Assembly: GCA_004193285.1 (NCBI GenBank)
Contig: SECP01000032.1
Coordinates: 34,262-98,261 of the forward strand
Direction of reading: 5' to 3'
Origin: Myxococcales bacterium
Lineage (GTDB): Bacteria; Myxococcota_A; Polyangia; Polyangiales; Polyangiaceae
Length of the DNA stretch: 64,000 nucleotides
Shown here: in pieces, positions 16,616-26,130 of the stretch
How positions within the stretch are numbered: the stretch's first letter is position 1
How the letters are laid out: every line of letters begins with the position of its first letter
Position numbers and translations under genes: made by a program
Notes under the pieces: model-generated
What the model was told of the DNA's origin: nothing
Database searches by the model: none
The model's input: only the letters and a program-made list of their open reading frames with translations

Positions 16616-17816
16616 CCAAGAGCTGCTCGTAGAAACGCTCCAGCCCCGACACCAGTGCGGGCCAGCTGTAGCGCTCCACCGCGAGCTTGCGGGCGGCCTC
16701 GCCCACGCGCCGCGCCAGGCTCGCGTCCGCGAGCACGCGCTCCACGTGGTCTGCGAAGTCTTGCGGGTCGTCCGCCAAGAGCGCGCTCTCGCCGCTCACG
16801 ACGTCGATGCCCTCGGCTCCGATGCGCGTGGAGATGACCGGCTTGGCTTTCGCCATCGCTTCCACGATTTTGAGCCGCGTGCCGCCGCCGATGCGCAGCG
16901 GTACCACGACCGCGCTGGCGCGATCGATGTACGGCTCCACCGCGTCCACGAAGTCCGTGACCTCGATGTTGGGGCCCGCGAGCGCTTTGATGTCATTCGG
17001 CGCAGGGCCTACGAGCCACAGCTTCACGCGGGGCCGCTTGGCCACGATGAGCGGGAACACGTGCTGCACGAAGTAGTGAACGCCGTCGTTGTTCGGGTAA
17101 TAATTCATGGCCCCGAAGAACAGCAGGTTGTCTGCCTCCGGCGGCGCGGAGGAGGGACGAAAGTGCTCTACGTCCGCGCCGTTGGGCACGACCGTCACGC
17201 GGGCTTTCGGCTCGAGCTCGGACAGCACCGCGCCGTCGCGCTCCGAGGTCACCGCGACGCCGTCGAACCAGCGCCAAGCCGCGCGCTCTTCGCGCTGCAG
17301 CTTCCGCCAGTCTACCGCCGAGTAGAGCCTACGCGCCGCGCCCACCTCCGCGCTGGCGGTCCGCTTCACGATGTCGAACTCGATGTTGTGCTCGTCCAGC
17401 ACCGTGCGGTAGCGCCGCTGCTTCTGCAAGCCGAAGCGGAGCGCCGCCATCTGTACGAACTCCACCTGGACGATGTCGTACTGGCCCTGATCGACCATGA
17501 CCTGCAGTTGCTCGAGGAACTCCGTGCGCCGCGAGACGAGCAGGTGCTCGAAGCTATGAGGCGAGGTGAGTGAGCGCAGCTGCAGCGCGCGCTTGCGCCG
17601 CTGATCGACGAACTCCAGGTCCGGAGAGGTCACCACCTCCCGGCAGTACTCCTGGGTGGCGGCGAGAGAGGCCTCTTTGAACTCGTCGGTGGCGGTGAAA
17701 GAGAGCACCGAGACTTCGTGGTTCTTCGCCAAGCTACGGAGCAGGCCGTCTAGCCGGCGCTGGCCACCGAAGCGTGGCGGGCTCGGGAGGAAGGGCGTAA
17801 CGACGAGGATCTTCAT
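16590..17816 (-). CDS. Family 4 glycosyltransferase
   Basis: 408 residues, GT-B. Starts MKILVVTPFLPSPPRFGGQRR. Donor domain: VTVVPNGADVEHF, LLFFGAMNYYPNNDGV, VVVPLRIGGGTRLKIVEAMAKAKPVISTRIGAEGI, typical for the GT4 branch found in EPS clusters. It follows the GMC oxidoreductase gene by 12 nt, so the two are co-transcribed. Confidence 0.92.
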   Translation of the reverse strand: MKILVVTPFLPSPPRFGGQRRLDGLLRSLAKNHEVSVLSFTATDEFKEASLAATQEYCREVVTSPDLEFVDQRRKRALQLRSLTSPHSFEHLLVSRRTEFLEQLQVMVDQGQYDIVQVEFVQMAALRFGLQKQRRYRTVLDEHNIEFDIVKRTASAEVGAARRLYSAVDWRKLQREERAAWRWFDGVAVTSERDGAVLSELEPKARVTVVPNGADVEHFRPSSAPPEADNLLFFGAMNYYPNNDGVHYFVQHVFPLIVAKRPRVKLWLVGPAPNDIKALAGPNIEVTDFVDAVEPYIDRASAVVVPLRIGGGTRLKIVEAMAKAKPVISTRIGAEGIDVVSGESALLADDPQDFADHVERVLADASLARRVGEAARKLAVERYSWPALVSGLERFYEQLLASPPTVAS

Positions 17817-17828
17817 GGAGCTAACGAA

Positions 17829-19343
17829 TCACAGGTCGCCGGATTTGAGCTCTTGCGCCAAGCGGTCCGCGGCGCGCGCGGCCAGGGTCATGGACGTGAG
17901 CACCGGGTTCTTCTCGGGGTTGGTCGTGAACACGGAAGAGTCCGCGACCGCCACGTTGGGCACCGCGTGCAGCCGGCTCCACGCGTTCAGCATCCCGAAC
18001 TCCGGAGACTCGTGCATGCGACAGCTGCCGGCGTAGTGGTTGGAGTTGCCTGGCTCCTCCACCTTCCAGACGCTCATCTGCGGCTCGTAGCCGCCTTCGC
18101 GGAGGACCGCCACCATGTCGTCCCTCGCCTCCTCCAGCGCCGGGATTGCCTCCGGGGGGTGGCGGATGTTGAGCTCGAGCCCGTACGCGCCGTCCGGGCC
18201 GCGGTAGGTCTCGTCCAGCGTCACGTAGTCGTTCCGGCTCGGCTTCATCGTCCCGAAGACGCTGAAGCCAATCTGGCGGAGGCGCTTCGGGTGACGTCGC
18301 AGCACGCTCTTGGCGAGATCGGTCGTGCTGCACCACTGCATGCACGCCGCGGCGTACAGCGGCGGTAGCGCCGCGCGAGACAGCGCCACGCGCGTCAAGT
18401 AACTCGCGGGATAGATGGAGATGGGGCGCGTTACGTCGATGACGACCTTGCCGAGCGGGTGGTCGTGCAGGTAACGGCCCAGCACGCCGTGAGTGTTGCC
18501 GAGCCCGCTCGGGAAATCCGCGCTCTTGGACTGAAGCAAGATCTGCGGCGTGTTGAGCGCGCCGCCAGCGACGATCACGGCGCGGCACGGCACGCGCCCT
18601 TCCACTCCGCTCTGGCGGTCTCGGTACGTGACCGCGGTCACGCGCCGCTCGGCCGCGGACCACTCCAGCTGCGACACCCGCGCGCCGAAGCGCACGTCGA
18701 TGTTGCCGCGCGCGAGCTCCGGCTCCACCAGGCGCACGAACGAGTTGAACGGCGTGCCGCTGCGCGTGTAGGTCGTGTCTGCGCCGTACGCGTAAGGCAT
18801 GGGCACCAGGCTGCGCCCACGGCGCTCGGCGTGCGCGGCGAGACCGGTCCAATCTTCCGCGAGCTCGCGTTCGAAAAGCGCGCGGGAGGCAGGCAGCTGC
18901 GACGTGCTGCGGCTCGGACCCGCGATATGCAGGAGCGGCTCCACCCGGTCGTACCAAGGGGCGAGGTCGGCGTAGCTCACTGGCCAGGTTTGATCGGCGC
19001 CGGCCCGAGCGGCGTCTTCGAAGTCCTCTTCGGAGAAGCGGGGAACCGCGCAGCTCCAGTGGTTCGACAAGCCGCCCGGCGCGAGCTCTTCGAACAAGAG
19101 CGCGTTGGGGTCCCCCGTACGCGTGACGCCCGCGCGCTGCTGGAGGGGAGACTTTCGCTTGGCGACCGTCACCCCCGCCACCCGGAACGTTAACCCCGGC
19201 GCCGCGTCCGCCAGCCCGGCTTCCAGCAGCAAAACGCGAACCCCGGCGCGTGCCAGGAACGCAGCAGCCGCGGCTCCGGGCGGACCACTACCGACGACCA
19301 CGACTCGATTGTCAGATGCGGACACGCTTGCCCCATATACCAT
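17829..19343 (-). CDS. GMC-family FAD oxidoreductase
   Basis: 504 residues from ATG 19343 (a longer open frame overlaps the next gene and is rejected). N-terminal FAD site VVVVGSGPPGAAAAAFLARAG followed by LLLEAG. The substrate domain includes APGGLSNHWSCAVPRF, and the C-terminal catalytic block NHYAGSCRM (His) with NPEKNPVLT (Asn) is intact. GMC enzymes oxidise alcohols, often sugars or sterols. Between a GT4 and an outer-membrane barrel gene, it may oxidise a glycan hydroxyl or a lipid carrier (inference). No signal peptide, so it is probably cytoplasmic. Confidence 0.87.
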   Translation of the reverse strand: MVYGASVSASDNRVVVVGSGPPGAAAAAFLARAGVRVLLLEAGLADAAPGLTFRVAGVTVAKRKSPLQQRAGVTRTGDPNALLFEELAPGGLSNHWSCAVPRFSEEDFEDAARAGADQTWPVSYADLAPWYDRVEPLLHIAGPSRSTSQLPASRALFERELAEDWTGLAAHAERRGRSLVPMPYAYGADTTYTRSGTPFNSFVRLVEPELARGNIDVRFGARVSQLEWSAAERRVTAVTYRDRQSGVEGRVPCRAVIVAGGALNTPQILLQSKSADFPSGLGNTHGVLGRYLHDHPLGKVVIDVTRPISIYPASYLTRVALSRAALPPLYAAACMQWCSTTDLAKSVLRRHPKRLRQIGFSVFGTMKPSRNDYVTLDETYRGPDGAYGLELNIRHPPEAIPALEEARDDMVAVLREGGYEPQMSVWKVEEPGNSNHYAGSCRMHESPEFGMLNAWSRLHAVPNVAVADSSVFTTNPEKNPVLTSMTLAARAADRLAQELKSGDL

Positions 19344-19401
19344 CGCCGGGGCGCTGCGCTTCAGCCCAAACCACCAGCCGGCTACTGGCTTCGCGGCCGA
19401 G

Positions 19402-20682
19402 CTAGCGCTTACGACCAGCGATGGGCGCCTCGTAGCCGAAGGTAACCCCGAGGAACGCCACGTAGCTGAGCGGAATCGTCGTCTGGTCTTGGTAAGCCTG
19501 CTCGGCCACCGTGGCGCCCGCGTCCGCCTGTACCCATTTGGAAAGGCGGTAAGAAATGCCGGCGTTTGCCGACGTGCTGTTGAAAGCGCCCGCATTGTTT
19601 CCGGAGTCCGCGATCGACACGGCCACGCTGGCGCCGAGCCGCGCGGAGAACCGGTCGCGCGCCCAGCCAGTGTTGCCGTAAACGCCGAGCCGGGGATCCA
19701 CGGTGGCGCGCAGAGGGTCCAGGGACGGCGCGGAATAGCCGCCGACCGCGATGACCCAGGTCCCGCGCGCCAGCTTGCGAGAGTGGTTGAGAAAAGCGCC
19801 CAAAGTCGGAAATACGCTGTAGGCGCTGTAGTCCCCGAATGGCGTTCGACTCGCGCTCATACCGGCGCTCAGCGTGCCGAACGTTTGCTTGTCGAAGCGA
19901 TGATTCCAGCTCTCGGTCGCGAGTAAAGAGGTGACGCGGGTTCCGAGGGTGGACCATGCGTGCTGCAGCGTCACGTTCGTGCTGAAAGCGTCTCGCGTCG
20001 AAAGCAAGTAAAGGTACACACCGTTCAGGCCGACGGTGGTGCCGCGGATGTAGGGATAGCTCTCGCGCGCGCCTTCATCCAGCCCCCCCGCGATGGTGTG
20101 AGTTCCTAGCGCTGCGAGCCGCAGCGGCTTCGTTATCTGCTGCGCGACCGTGAGCGAGTTGGTCAAGGTGCCGTAGCGCACGGGACCCTCCACGACCGTG
20201 CGCTGCAGCTGGCCACCAGGAGTCACCGTCGACATCCCGGTCGGGTTGGTGGGCGTGGTCGGGTTCGCGGGGGTGGGTGACGGCGCGGTGGGCGTCGCGG
20301 GCGTGACGCCTTCACCGGGGCCCGGTGCGGGCGCGCGAGTCGCAGCCGTTGCCCCAAGCGCCTGAGTGCGGAAGTTCACTTCACCCCAAGCCCCGGAGGT
20401 CGTGAGGCTGACGCTCGTGCGCTTGTAGGTGTACGCCTGGCTCACCGACGCGAGCTGATAAACCAGCAGATCTCGCGGCTTGGATTCCAGTGGGACCAAT
20501 GTCAGGGTCGCCCCGTAACCGAACGTCACGTTGTAGCGAGGCCACGCGAGCTGCAGCCGCACCGCAGGACGCGTAGCACCCTCGTAGCGGTAAGGGCTCG
20601 GCTCGTAATAGCGAGCCTCCGTGCGGTCGACGACGCCGACCGTGACGAGCTGCGCGAGCAGGGGCGCTAAGAGAGCCGACAT
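19402..20682 (-). CDS. Outer-membrane beta-barrel-like protein, EPS export candidate
   Basis: 426 residues. Begins with a short hydrophobic stretch (LLAPLLAQLVTVGVV) lacking basic residues; a stop immediately precedes the ATG so no longer start exists. The rest is rich in alternating aromatic/hydrophobic strands (RYNVTFGYGATLTLVPL, AGISYRLSKWVQADAGATV) and ends in Phe-containing FGYEAPIAGRKR. A Pro/Thr-rich loop occupies about residues 115-150. Myxobacterial EPS systems are known to use separate WzpX/EpsX-type barrels for export together with short OPX proteins; this could be such a barrel, but no direct motif proves it. Confidence 0.65.
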   Translation of the reverse strand: MSALLAPLLAQLVTVGVVDRTEARYYEPSPYRYEGATRPAVRLQLAWPRYNVTFGYGATLTLVPLESKPRDLLVYQLASVSQAYTYKRTSVSLTTSGAWGEVNFRTQALGATAATRAPAPGPGEGVTPATPTAPSPTPANPTTPTNPTGMSTVTPGGQLQRTVVEGPVRYGTLTNSLTVAQQITKPLRLAALGTHTIAGGLDEGARESYPYIRGTTVGLNGVYLYLLSTRDAFSTNVTLQHAWSTLGTRVTSLLATESWNHRFDKQTFGTLSAGMSASRTPFGDYSAYSVFPTLGAFLNHSRKLARGTWVIAVGGYSAPSLDPLRATVDPRLGVYGNTGWARDRFSARLGASVAVSIADSGNNAGAFNSTSANAGISYRLSKWVQADAGATVAEQAYQDQTTIPLSYVAFLGVTFGYEAPIAGRKR

Positions 20683-20713
20683 CTAAGCCGCCGGCGAGGC
20701 TAGCATGGCTCGG

Positions 20714-21775
20714 TCAGCTCCCGACCCGCGCGGCGTGACCGACGCGAACGGCAGTGACGATCTTTTCGACGAAGCGATCCAGACCGGCCTGCTCTTCCAC
20801 GAAACGTCGCGCTGCTCGACCGATTTCCGCCGCCTGCGCCGGGTTATCCAGCATGCGCCGAATGGCCTGCTTGAGCGCGCCCGGGTCGCTCGGGGGCACG
20901 TAGATACCTGTAACGCCGTCCACGATGGTGTCCGTTTGGCCGTGGGTGCGGGTGGCGATCACGCATTTACCCATCGCCATCATCTCGAGGATGGTGGCGA
21001 TCCCCGTCTGGTAGTGATTTTGGAGGATGGGCACCACCGCCAGCGCCGACCGGGCGTAAAGCTGACGGAGGTCGTACCTATCCAGCTTGCCCCACGTGAC
21101 GTTCGGAGGAAGGACTCGCTGAGGCTGGAGGGGGCGCTCGATCCAGGGGCTACCGGCCGCGATCTGTACGCGTACGGGCAGGTCCTTCACCGCGTCCACC
21201 AAGCAGTCGTAGTCGCGCAGCAGCTGACCCGCGGCGCACACCAAATCCGGCTCTATCTCGGCGAGGCCTGGTTTGAAGAACTGCTCGTCCGCGTGATAGT
21301 AGAGGCGCTCTACCGCGCTCGGCGGTAGGCCAAGCTCTCCGGTTGCGAGCTGCTCTTCGCTCGTGGAATACACGAGCACGCGGTCCAGCTGGCTCTGGAC
21401 GCGTGCGAGCTTGAAAAACACTCGCTTCTTCGCTGGGAACAGCGTGTGCGCGATCATGGTGTGCGAGCGCTTGCCGCGGGTGGCTTTGAGCAGGGCGGCG
21501 AGGGGCAAACCGATGTCCTCGCCGGTCGTGAAGAAGGCGTCGCACTCGTCGCGCCGCAAGAAGCCGAGCAGGGCGAGCGCCGCGGAGGCCCCGGCCTTCT
21601 TGGCGAGCAGCTTCACCGCCGGGTTACTCGAGGCCTCCACGTCCTTGTAGTCGAGTGAGACCGCGTTCAACTCTCGCTCGAGCTCGAATACGTCCAGGCG
21701 CGGCTCGCGTTGCTCTGCGATCCGTTTCTTCATCGCGTCGTCGAAGCGACCCGCAGCCAAGATCATGCAGCGCAT
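20714..21775 (-). CDS. Family 4-like glycosyltransferase
   Basis: 353 residues from ATG 21775, preceded by AAGGCGAG. The C-terminal half shows the GT-B donor domain: LYARSALAVVPILQNHYQTGIATILEMMAMGKCVIAT and GQTDTIVDGVTGIYVPPSDPGAL. The N-terminal half is divergent but contains FFTTGEDIGLPLAALL and an HTLFPAKK stretch. Leads the minus-strand group of barrel, GMC and GT4; the promoter region is shared with the divergent aldo/keto reductase. Confidence 0.87.
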   Translation of the reverse strand: MRCMILAAGRFDDAMKKRIAEQREPRLDVFELERELNAVSLDYKDVEASSNPAVKLLAKKAGASAALALLGFLRRDECDAFFTTGEDIGLPLAALLKATRGKRSHTMIAHTLFPAKKRVFFKLARVQSQLDRVLVYSTSEEQLATGELGLPPSAVERLYYHADEQFFKPGLAEIEPDLVCAAGQLLRDYDCLVDAVKDLPVRVQIAAGSPWIERPLQPQRVLPPNVTWGKLDRYDLRQLYARSALAVVPILQNHYQTGIATILEMMAMGKCVIATRTHGQTDTIVDGVTGIYVPPSDPGALKQAIRRMLDNPAQAAEIGRAARRFVEEQAGLDRFVEKIVTAVRVGHAARVGS

Positions 21776-21848
21776 GCTAGTCTCGCCTTCTATCAGCGAA
21801 TCGGCTCGACCTGCAATCCGAACGCTGACCGTGCCATACTGGGCCCCG

Positions 21849-22796
21849 ATGCAGCTTCGGGATTTCGGAAACACTTCACTTCGCGTCTCGGAGTACGGGC
21901 TCGGCTGCGCGCGTATTGGCGGTGTTTTCCAGGGAAGCGCCTCGGGTTTTCTGGATTTGCTCTCGTTCGCGTTCGACCGCGGGATCAATTTTTACGACAC
22001 CGCGGACATGTACAGCCAGGGCGAGAGCGAGGCGCTGATCGGCAAGGCGCTGCGCGGCCGGCGCGATCGCGTCATCATCGCCAGCAAGGTAGGTTACCGC
22101 CTCGGCGGTCGCCGGCGGCTCGCGGCGAAGCTGAAGCCGCTCCTTCGGCCCCTCGTTCAAAAGCTCAAGCTCAAGCGAGACAAGCTGCCGTCCGCCAGCA
22201 AGGGCGCTATTTCGCAGGACTTCTCCGCCGCCTACCTGCGTTCGGCAGTGGAGGGCAGCCTCCGCCGCTTGCGGACGGATCATTTGGACGTGCTGCAGCT
22301 GCATAGCCCGCCGCTCGAGGTCATCGAGCGGGGGGAATGGCTTCCCACTCTGGAGGAGCTGCAGCGCACCGGTAAGGTCCGCTACTACGGCATCGCGGTC
22401 GACACGCTGGAGGCGGGGTTGGCGGCTCTGCGTTACGCCAACATTTCGTCGCTGCAGTTCCGCCTGAGCTTGCTCGAGCCTCAGGCCGCAGAAGAGCTGT
22501 TCCCGCGCGCGCGGGAACAAGGCGTAGGCACCATCGCACGCGAGTGCTTGGGCAACGGCTTGCTCGCCAAACCTGCAGATCAAGTCGACCTCAAGGCGAA
22601 CTGCAGCTCGGTGGAAGAAGAAGAGCGCCGCGCCATGCAGCTCGCGGAGTTGCGCGGCGCCGCGGCGGCCCGCGGCCTCACCCTGCTGCAGACCGCGCTC
22701 GCCTACCCTCCGTCCGTTCCGGGCGTCGGCGTAACGCTGCTCGGTGCTCGCAGCGTGGAGCAGCTGCGCGGCCTGCTCTCGGCCGCGCAGCGCTGA
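21849..22796 (+). CDS. Aldo/keto reductase
   Basis: 315 residues, (beta/alpha)8 NADPH-dependent reductase. Catalytic tetrad visible: Asp and Tyr in FYDTADMYSQGES, Lys in VIIASKVG, His in LQLHSPP. C-terminal cofactor-binding GVGVTLLGARSVEQL present. An insertion of about 30 basic residues (RRLAAKLKPLLRPLVQKLK) follows the second strand. The gene ends 3 nt before the convergent Wzz gene's stop. Substrate unknown. Confidence 0.9.
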   Translation: MQLRDFGNTSLRVSEYGLGCARIGGVFQGSASGFLDLLSFAFDRGINFYDTADMYSQGESEALIGKALRGRRDRVIIASKVGYRLGGRRRLAAKLKPLLRPLVQKLKLKRDKLPSASKGAISQDFSAAYLRSAVEGSLRRLRTDHLDVLQLHSPPLEVIERGEWLPTLEELQRTGKVRYYGIAVDTLEAGLAALRYANISSLQFRLSLLEPQAAEELFPRAREQGVGTIARECLGNGLLAKPADQVDLKANCSSVEEEERRAMQLAELRGAAAARGLTLLQTALAYPPSVPGVGVTLLGARSVEQLRGLLSAAQR

Positions 22797-22799
22797 CCG

Positions 22800-24287
22800 T
22801 CATTTGTCCGTGCGTTCCGGGAGGCGCAGGTCGGCGAGCACCGGCAGCTGAAAGTGCTCCACTTGCCAGCGCTCGACCAGGACCCCGCGCTTGAGCTCGA
22901 GCAAAACCGGAATGGCGAAGCCGATCAGGAGCGAGAGCACGATGCCTGCGATCGCCAGCACGGGCAGCGCCGGCTTGATGGGCTTGGAGGGCTCTTCTAC
23001 TGGGATCACGACCTGGTAGCGGTGATTGAACGCCGCCTGAGCGGTATCCAGCGCGAGCTTGGCGCCGCGCACTTCGTCGCGCAGGGACGCGTAGCGGACG
23101 ACCGCACCGGACATTTGTGCGGACAGCGCGGGGTCGATCTCCGAGCTCTCCAGCAAACGCACGAGGTCGGCCGGGAGCATCTCGGTGGTGGGGCCCACGG
23201 TGGCGCCGCCGAGGGACCCTCCACGCGAAGGACCGAGGGGCCCGGTTTTCGCCATCGCGTCGCGCTGCTTGACCTGCACCTCCATATCGCTCACCTCCGA
23301 GCGAAGAAGCGCGAGGTCGGAAGACACGTCCTGCGCTGCGTTCAGGCGCTCCGCTTGCGTGATCACCTGCGGGTGATTCGGGGTCAGGTGCAGCTTCAGC
23401 TCGTCCAGCTTGGCGCGCTCTTGGCTGATGCGAGAGCTACGCTCGCCCTCGGCGGCGGCAAGCTTCGCCTTGGCGGCGAGCAGCTTCTCGCGTAGCTCCG
23501 GCAGCACGCCGTCCGCGGAGGGGGTGGCGGGCCTCGGGCTGCCACCGAACGACGCCACGGAGCGGAGCGTCGGTGCCCCCGACTTACCGGTCGTTTTCGT
23601 CAAATCTGCGGCTTTGGCCTCGAGGGACGCGCGCATTTGCTGCGCGAGAGCGTCGATCTCTTCGCGCAGCTTTGCGGAGTGAGAGTCCAAGATCCCCATC
23701 TTCTCCTGGAACGCGGAGATTTCGGCGCGGTGCCGCAGCTCGAGGAAGCCGTCTTGCGCGGCCTTGGCGAGCTCCGCCGTAGTTGCGGCGTCGTTCCAAT
23801 CCACTTTGATCTCGAGGGTGTCGCCCTTCGCGCCGACGGCGAGGCGGTTCTCGAGCGTGGGCACCAAGATCGCCAGGAGCGTCTTGTCGTCCAGCGGCCC
23901 GAAGAGGGCGGCCATGATGCGGTCCTTCGTGCGCAGCAGAGGAGGGCGACGCGGCTGATACTTGTGCACCAGGTCCGTCTTTTTGACGAGCTGCTCCAGG
24001 TTCTCCCGGCGCATCATGAGCCCCTCCGCCCCCACGAGCGGGCGACCACCGCCATTGCCGTCCAACACCGCATTTTCCACGGTCATCAGGACGGTGGTGC
24101 ACGAATAGGTGCGCGGAATGAACTTCACGACCAAGCCCGTGAGGACCAGCCCGAGGAAGACGACCACGCCGATCACGGCCCGGTGCGCGCGAATCGCGTG
24201 CTTGGCGAAGATCAAGTAGCTCTTGAGCATCTCCGCGTTGAAGGAAGGGCCCGAGCTCTCTTCGACCTCTTCGGTTTCGTCTGCCAT
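22800..24287 (-). CDS. Wzz-type polysaccharide chain-length determinant
   Basis: 495 residues. Two transmembrane helices, about residues 38-57 and 441-462, flank a large periplasmic region rich in coiled coil (residues 190-370). Pro-rich sequence after the barrel (PSKPIKPALPVLA) is typical of PCP proteins before the second helix. The C-terminus is short: no fused tyrosine kinase. It would control length and export of the polymer made by the Wzy-like protein encoded next to it. Confidence 0.88.
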   Translation of the reverse strand: MADETEEVEESSGPSFNAEMLKSYLIFAKHAIRAHRAVIGVVVFLGLVLTGLVVKFIPRTYSCTTVLMTVENAVLDGNGGGRPLVGAEGLMMRRENLEQLVKKTDLVHKYQPRRPPLLRTKDRIMAALFGPLDDKTLLAILVPTLENRLAVGAKGDTLEIKVDWNDAATTAELAKAAQDGFLELRHRAEISAFQEKMGILDSHSAKLREEIDALAQQMRASLEAKAADLTKTTGKSGAPTLRSVASFGGSPRPATPSADGVLPELREKLLAAKAKLAAAEGERSSRISQERAKLDELKLHLTPNHPQVITQAERLNAAQDVSSDLALLRSEVSDMEVQVKQRDAMAKTGPLGPSRGGSLGGATVGPTTEMLPADLVRLLESSEIDPALSAQMSGAVVRYASLRDEVRGAKLALDTAQAAFNHRYQVVIPVEEPSKPIKPALPVLAIAGIVLSLLIGFAIPVLLELKRGVLVERWQVEHFQLPVLADLRLPERTDK

Positions 24288-24408
24288 GTGTTGTTTCCCG
24301 CCTGCCGAGACCGTCGTCGTACCCGGCGACTTCAGCGCGATGAGGCGGCCGGAGGATAGAGCCAGCCCACCCGGCGCGCAAGCAAACGGCCCGCCGCCCC
24401 GTAAAACG

Positions 24409-25908
24409 CTACGCGGTCTGCCGCGGGCGAAGAGCGCTCGGCCAGGCGCCGCTCTTCACGGCGAGCTTGCAGGCGATGGCGAGCGAGGGCGCGATCAGAA
24501 ACACCCCCGTGAAGGTGCCGAGACCTAGATCACCGAAGCACTGCACGTAATAGATGAGGATGGTGCCGAACGAGACCAGCGCCGCTGCCTTGTCGTACGG
24601 CTCCTTGCAGTGATGGTACGCGCGCACGCCGAAGTACACGCCCGCGACCCACAGCAGGGTCAGGCCGGTGAACCCGACGTAACCGCCGTAGCACCAGATA
24701 CCCAAGATGCTGTTGTGAGGGATGAATCGCTCCAGGATGTAGTCCACTTGAGGCAGCGGCCACACCTCCCAAAAGCCGTGCCCATAACCGATGCCGACGA
24801 GCGGCTTGGTGCGGATGGTGTAGATGAGGTTGAAGTTCTCGAGGTCGCGCCAGGCGGTGGACTCGTCTGAATCCGAGTCGACCGCGGAACGAATGATCTG
24901 CACCGGCTTGAAGGCGCCGCCCTTCTGATTCCAGCCTACCGCTACGTACGCCACTCCGACCGGGACCATGAACAACGCAAACCGCTGGAGCTTGCGTTTG
25001 AACGCGTTCGGCTCGGTGATCAAGTAGAGGGCGGCGAACACGAGGATGATCTGCACCCACACCATGCGCCGGTCGTTTGCGACCATACCCCCGAACAGGA
25101 TTGGTAGCAGGAGCACCGCCAGGCGAAGAGCCTTGGGCCCCGTGCGCTGGATGATCAGCGCGACGATGAGCACGACCGCGGCGCCGAACAACATCGAGTC
25201 GTGGTGAGTCGTCGTGTACGGCAGGTCCGATTCACCGCTGATTGGATCCACCGTCGCGGGGACGATGGCGCGAACGTACATGGAGATCAGCGCCCGAATC
25301 GTCGCGGCGACCAGGATGACCTTGCCCACCGACATGTAGTCTTTGGGCTGGGTGAACGCGGCCTGGCACAGCAGAAAAACCGCTGGCAAGTACATCACGC
25401 GGTCGATCTGCCAGACCGCCATGGAGCTGTCGCCACCTCCGTTGAGCTTGCCGATCACGAACGTGAACGCGATGGTCGCGTAGCACAGGTGAGCGAGCTT
25501 GATCATCGGCTTGGGCGTGGGGATGCCGCGCGAGCGGCCGCGCAGCTTCACGAACCAGTGGACGCCGGCCGCCGCGAGCATCAAATCCATGCCGCCGAAG
25601 AACCAGGGGCCGCCGATCACGGTCTTGAAGTGCGTGAGCAGCAGCGCGCCCACCATGTAAAACGGCGACTGCCATTGCCCGGCGGCCGGCATCTCGGACG
25701 GGTTCTCGAGCGTGAGCGCGAAGAACATCAGCGTCAGCATCGTGGAGCGCAGCGGCGCTCGCAGCACGCAGTAGATCCCCAGGACGATGCAGATGGGCGC
25801 GACGACCCAGCCCAGGGCTCCAACCCCCAAGAGTGATGTCAGCGCTGCCAGCGTGATCAGCAGCGCGAACGCGGCCTTGACGTCTCCGCTGACCCTAGGC
25901 TCGGCCAT
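24409..25908 (-). CDS. O-antigen polymerase/ligase-like membrane protein (Wzy/WaaL family)
   Basis: 499 residues with about 11-12 predicted transmembrane helices. The long periplasmic loop characteristic of Wzy_C proteins contains STAWRDLENFN, TKPLVGIGYGHGFW and the conserved His in FIPHNSILGIW. ATG immediately follows the TAA of the 57-residue membrane protein. Neighbouring Wzz argues for Wzy polymerase rather than lipid-A core ligase. Confidence 0.85.
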   Translation of the reverse strand: MAEPRVSGDVKAAFALLITLAALTSLLGVGALGWVVAPICIVLGIYCVLRAPLRSTMLTLMFFALTLENPSEMPAAGQWQSPFYMVGALLLTHFKTVIGGPWFFGGMDLMLAAAGVHWFVKLRGRSRGIPTPKPMIKLAHLCYATIAFTFVIGKLNGGGDSSMAVWQIDRVMYLPAVFLLCQAAFTQPKDYMSVGKVILVAATIRALISMYVRAIVPATVDPISGESDLPYTTTHHDSMLFGAAVVLIVALIIQRTGPKALRLAVLLLPILFGGMVANDRRMVWVQIILVFAALYLITEPNAFKRKLQRFALFMVPVGVAYVAVGWNQKGGAFKPVQIIRSAVDSDSDESTAWRDLENFNLIYTIRTKPLVGIGYGHGFWEVWPLPQVDYILERFIPHNSILGIWCYGGYVGFTGLTLLWVAGVYFGVRAYHHCKEPYDKAAALVSFGTILIYYVQCFGDLGLGTFTGVFLIAPSLAIACKLAVKSGAWPSALRPRQTA

Positions 25909-26082
25909 TTATGGGTAGAGCTTGAACCAGACCATCGTGATCAGGATCAGGTAGATGAGGTTGAAGACGGCCGTGTGGATGATCGTCTTGCGCAAACCTT
26001 TACGCGCGTCCTTGGCTCGCGCCGCTCGCGCCGGTAGCGCGATGGCGGCGATGATGACGGAGAGCAGGATGAGCTTCTTCAC
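25909..26082 (-). CDS. Small membrane protein of 57 residues
   Basis: From a GTG at 26082. One hydrophobic N-terminal helix (LILLSVIIAAIALPARAA), a basic stretch (RAKDARKGLRK) and a second helix (VFNLIYLILITMVWF). Its stop abuts the ATG of the polymerase gene, so the two are translated together. No family recognised; an accessory subunit of the polymerase is the simplest reading. Confidence 0.7.
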   Translation of the reverse strand: MKKLILLSVIIAAIALPARAARAKDARKGLRKTIIHTAVFNLIYLILITMVWFKLYP

Positions 26083-26130
26083 CGAACCGGGCCTCCGCGT
26101 AGCACGATGGTCAAGCAGCATCCAGCGGCG

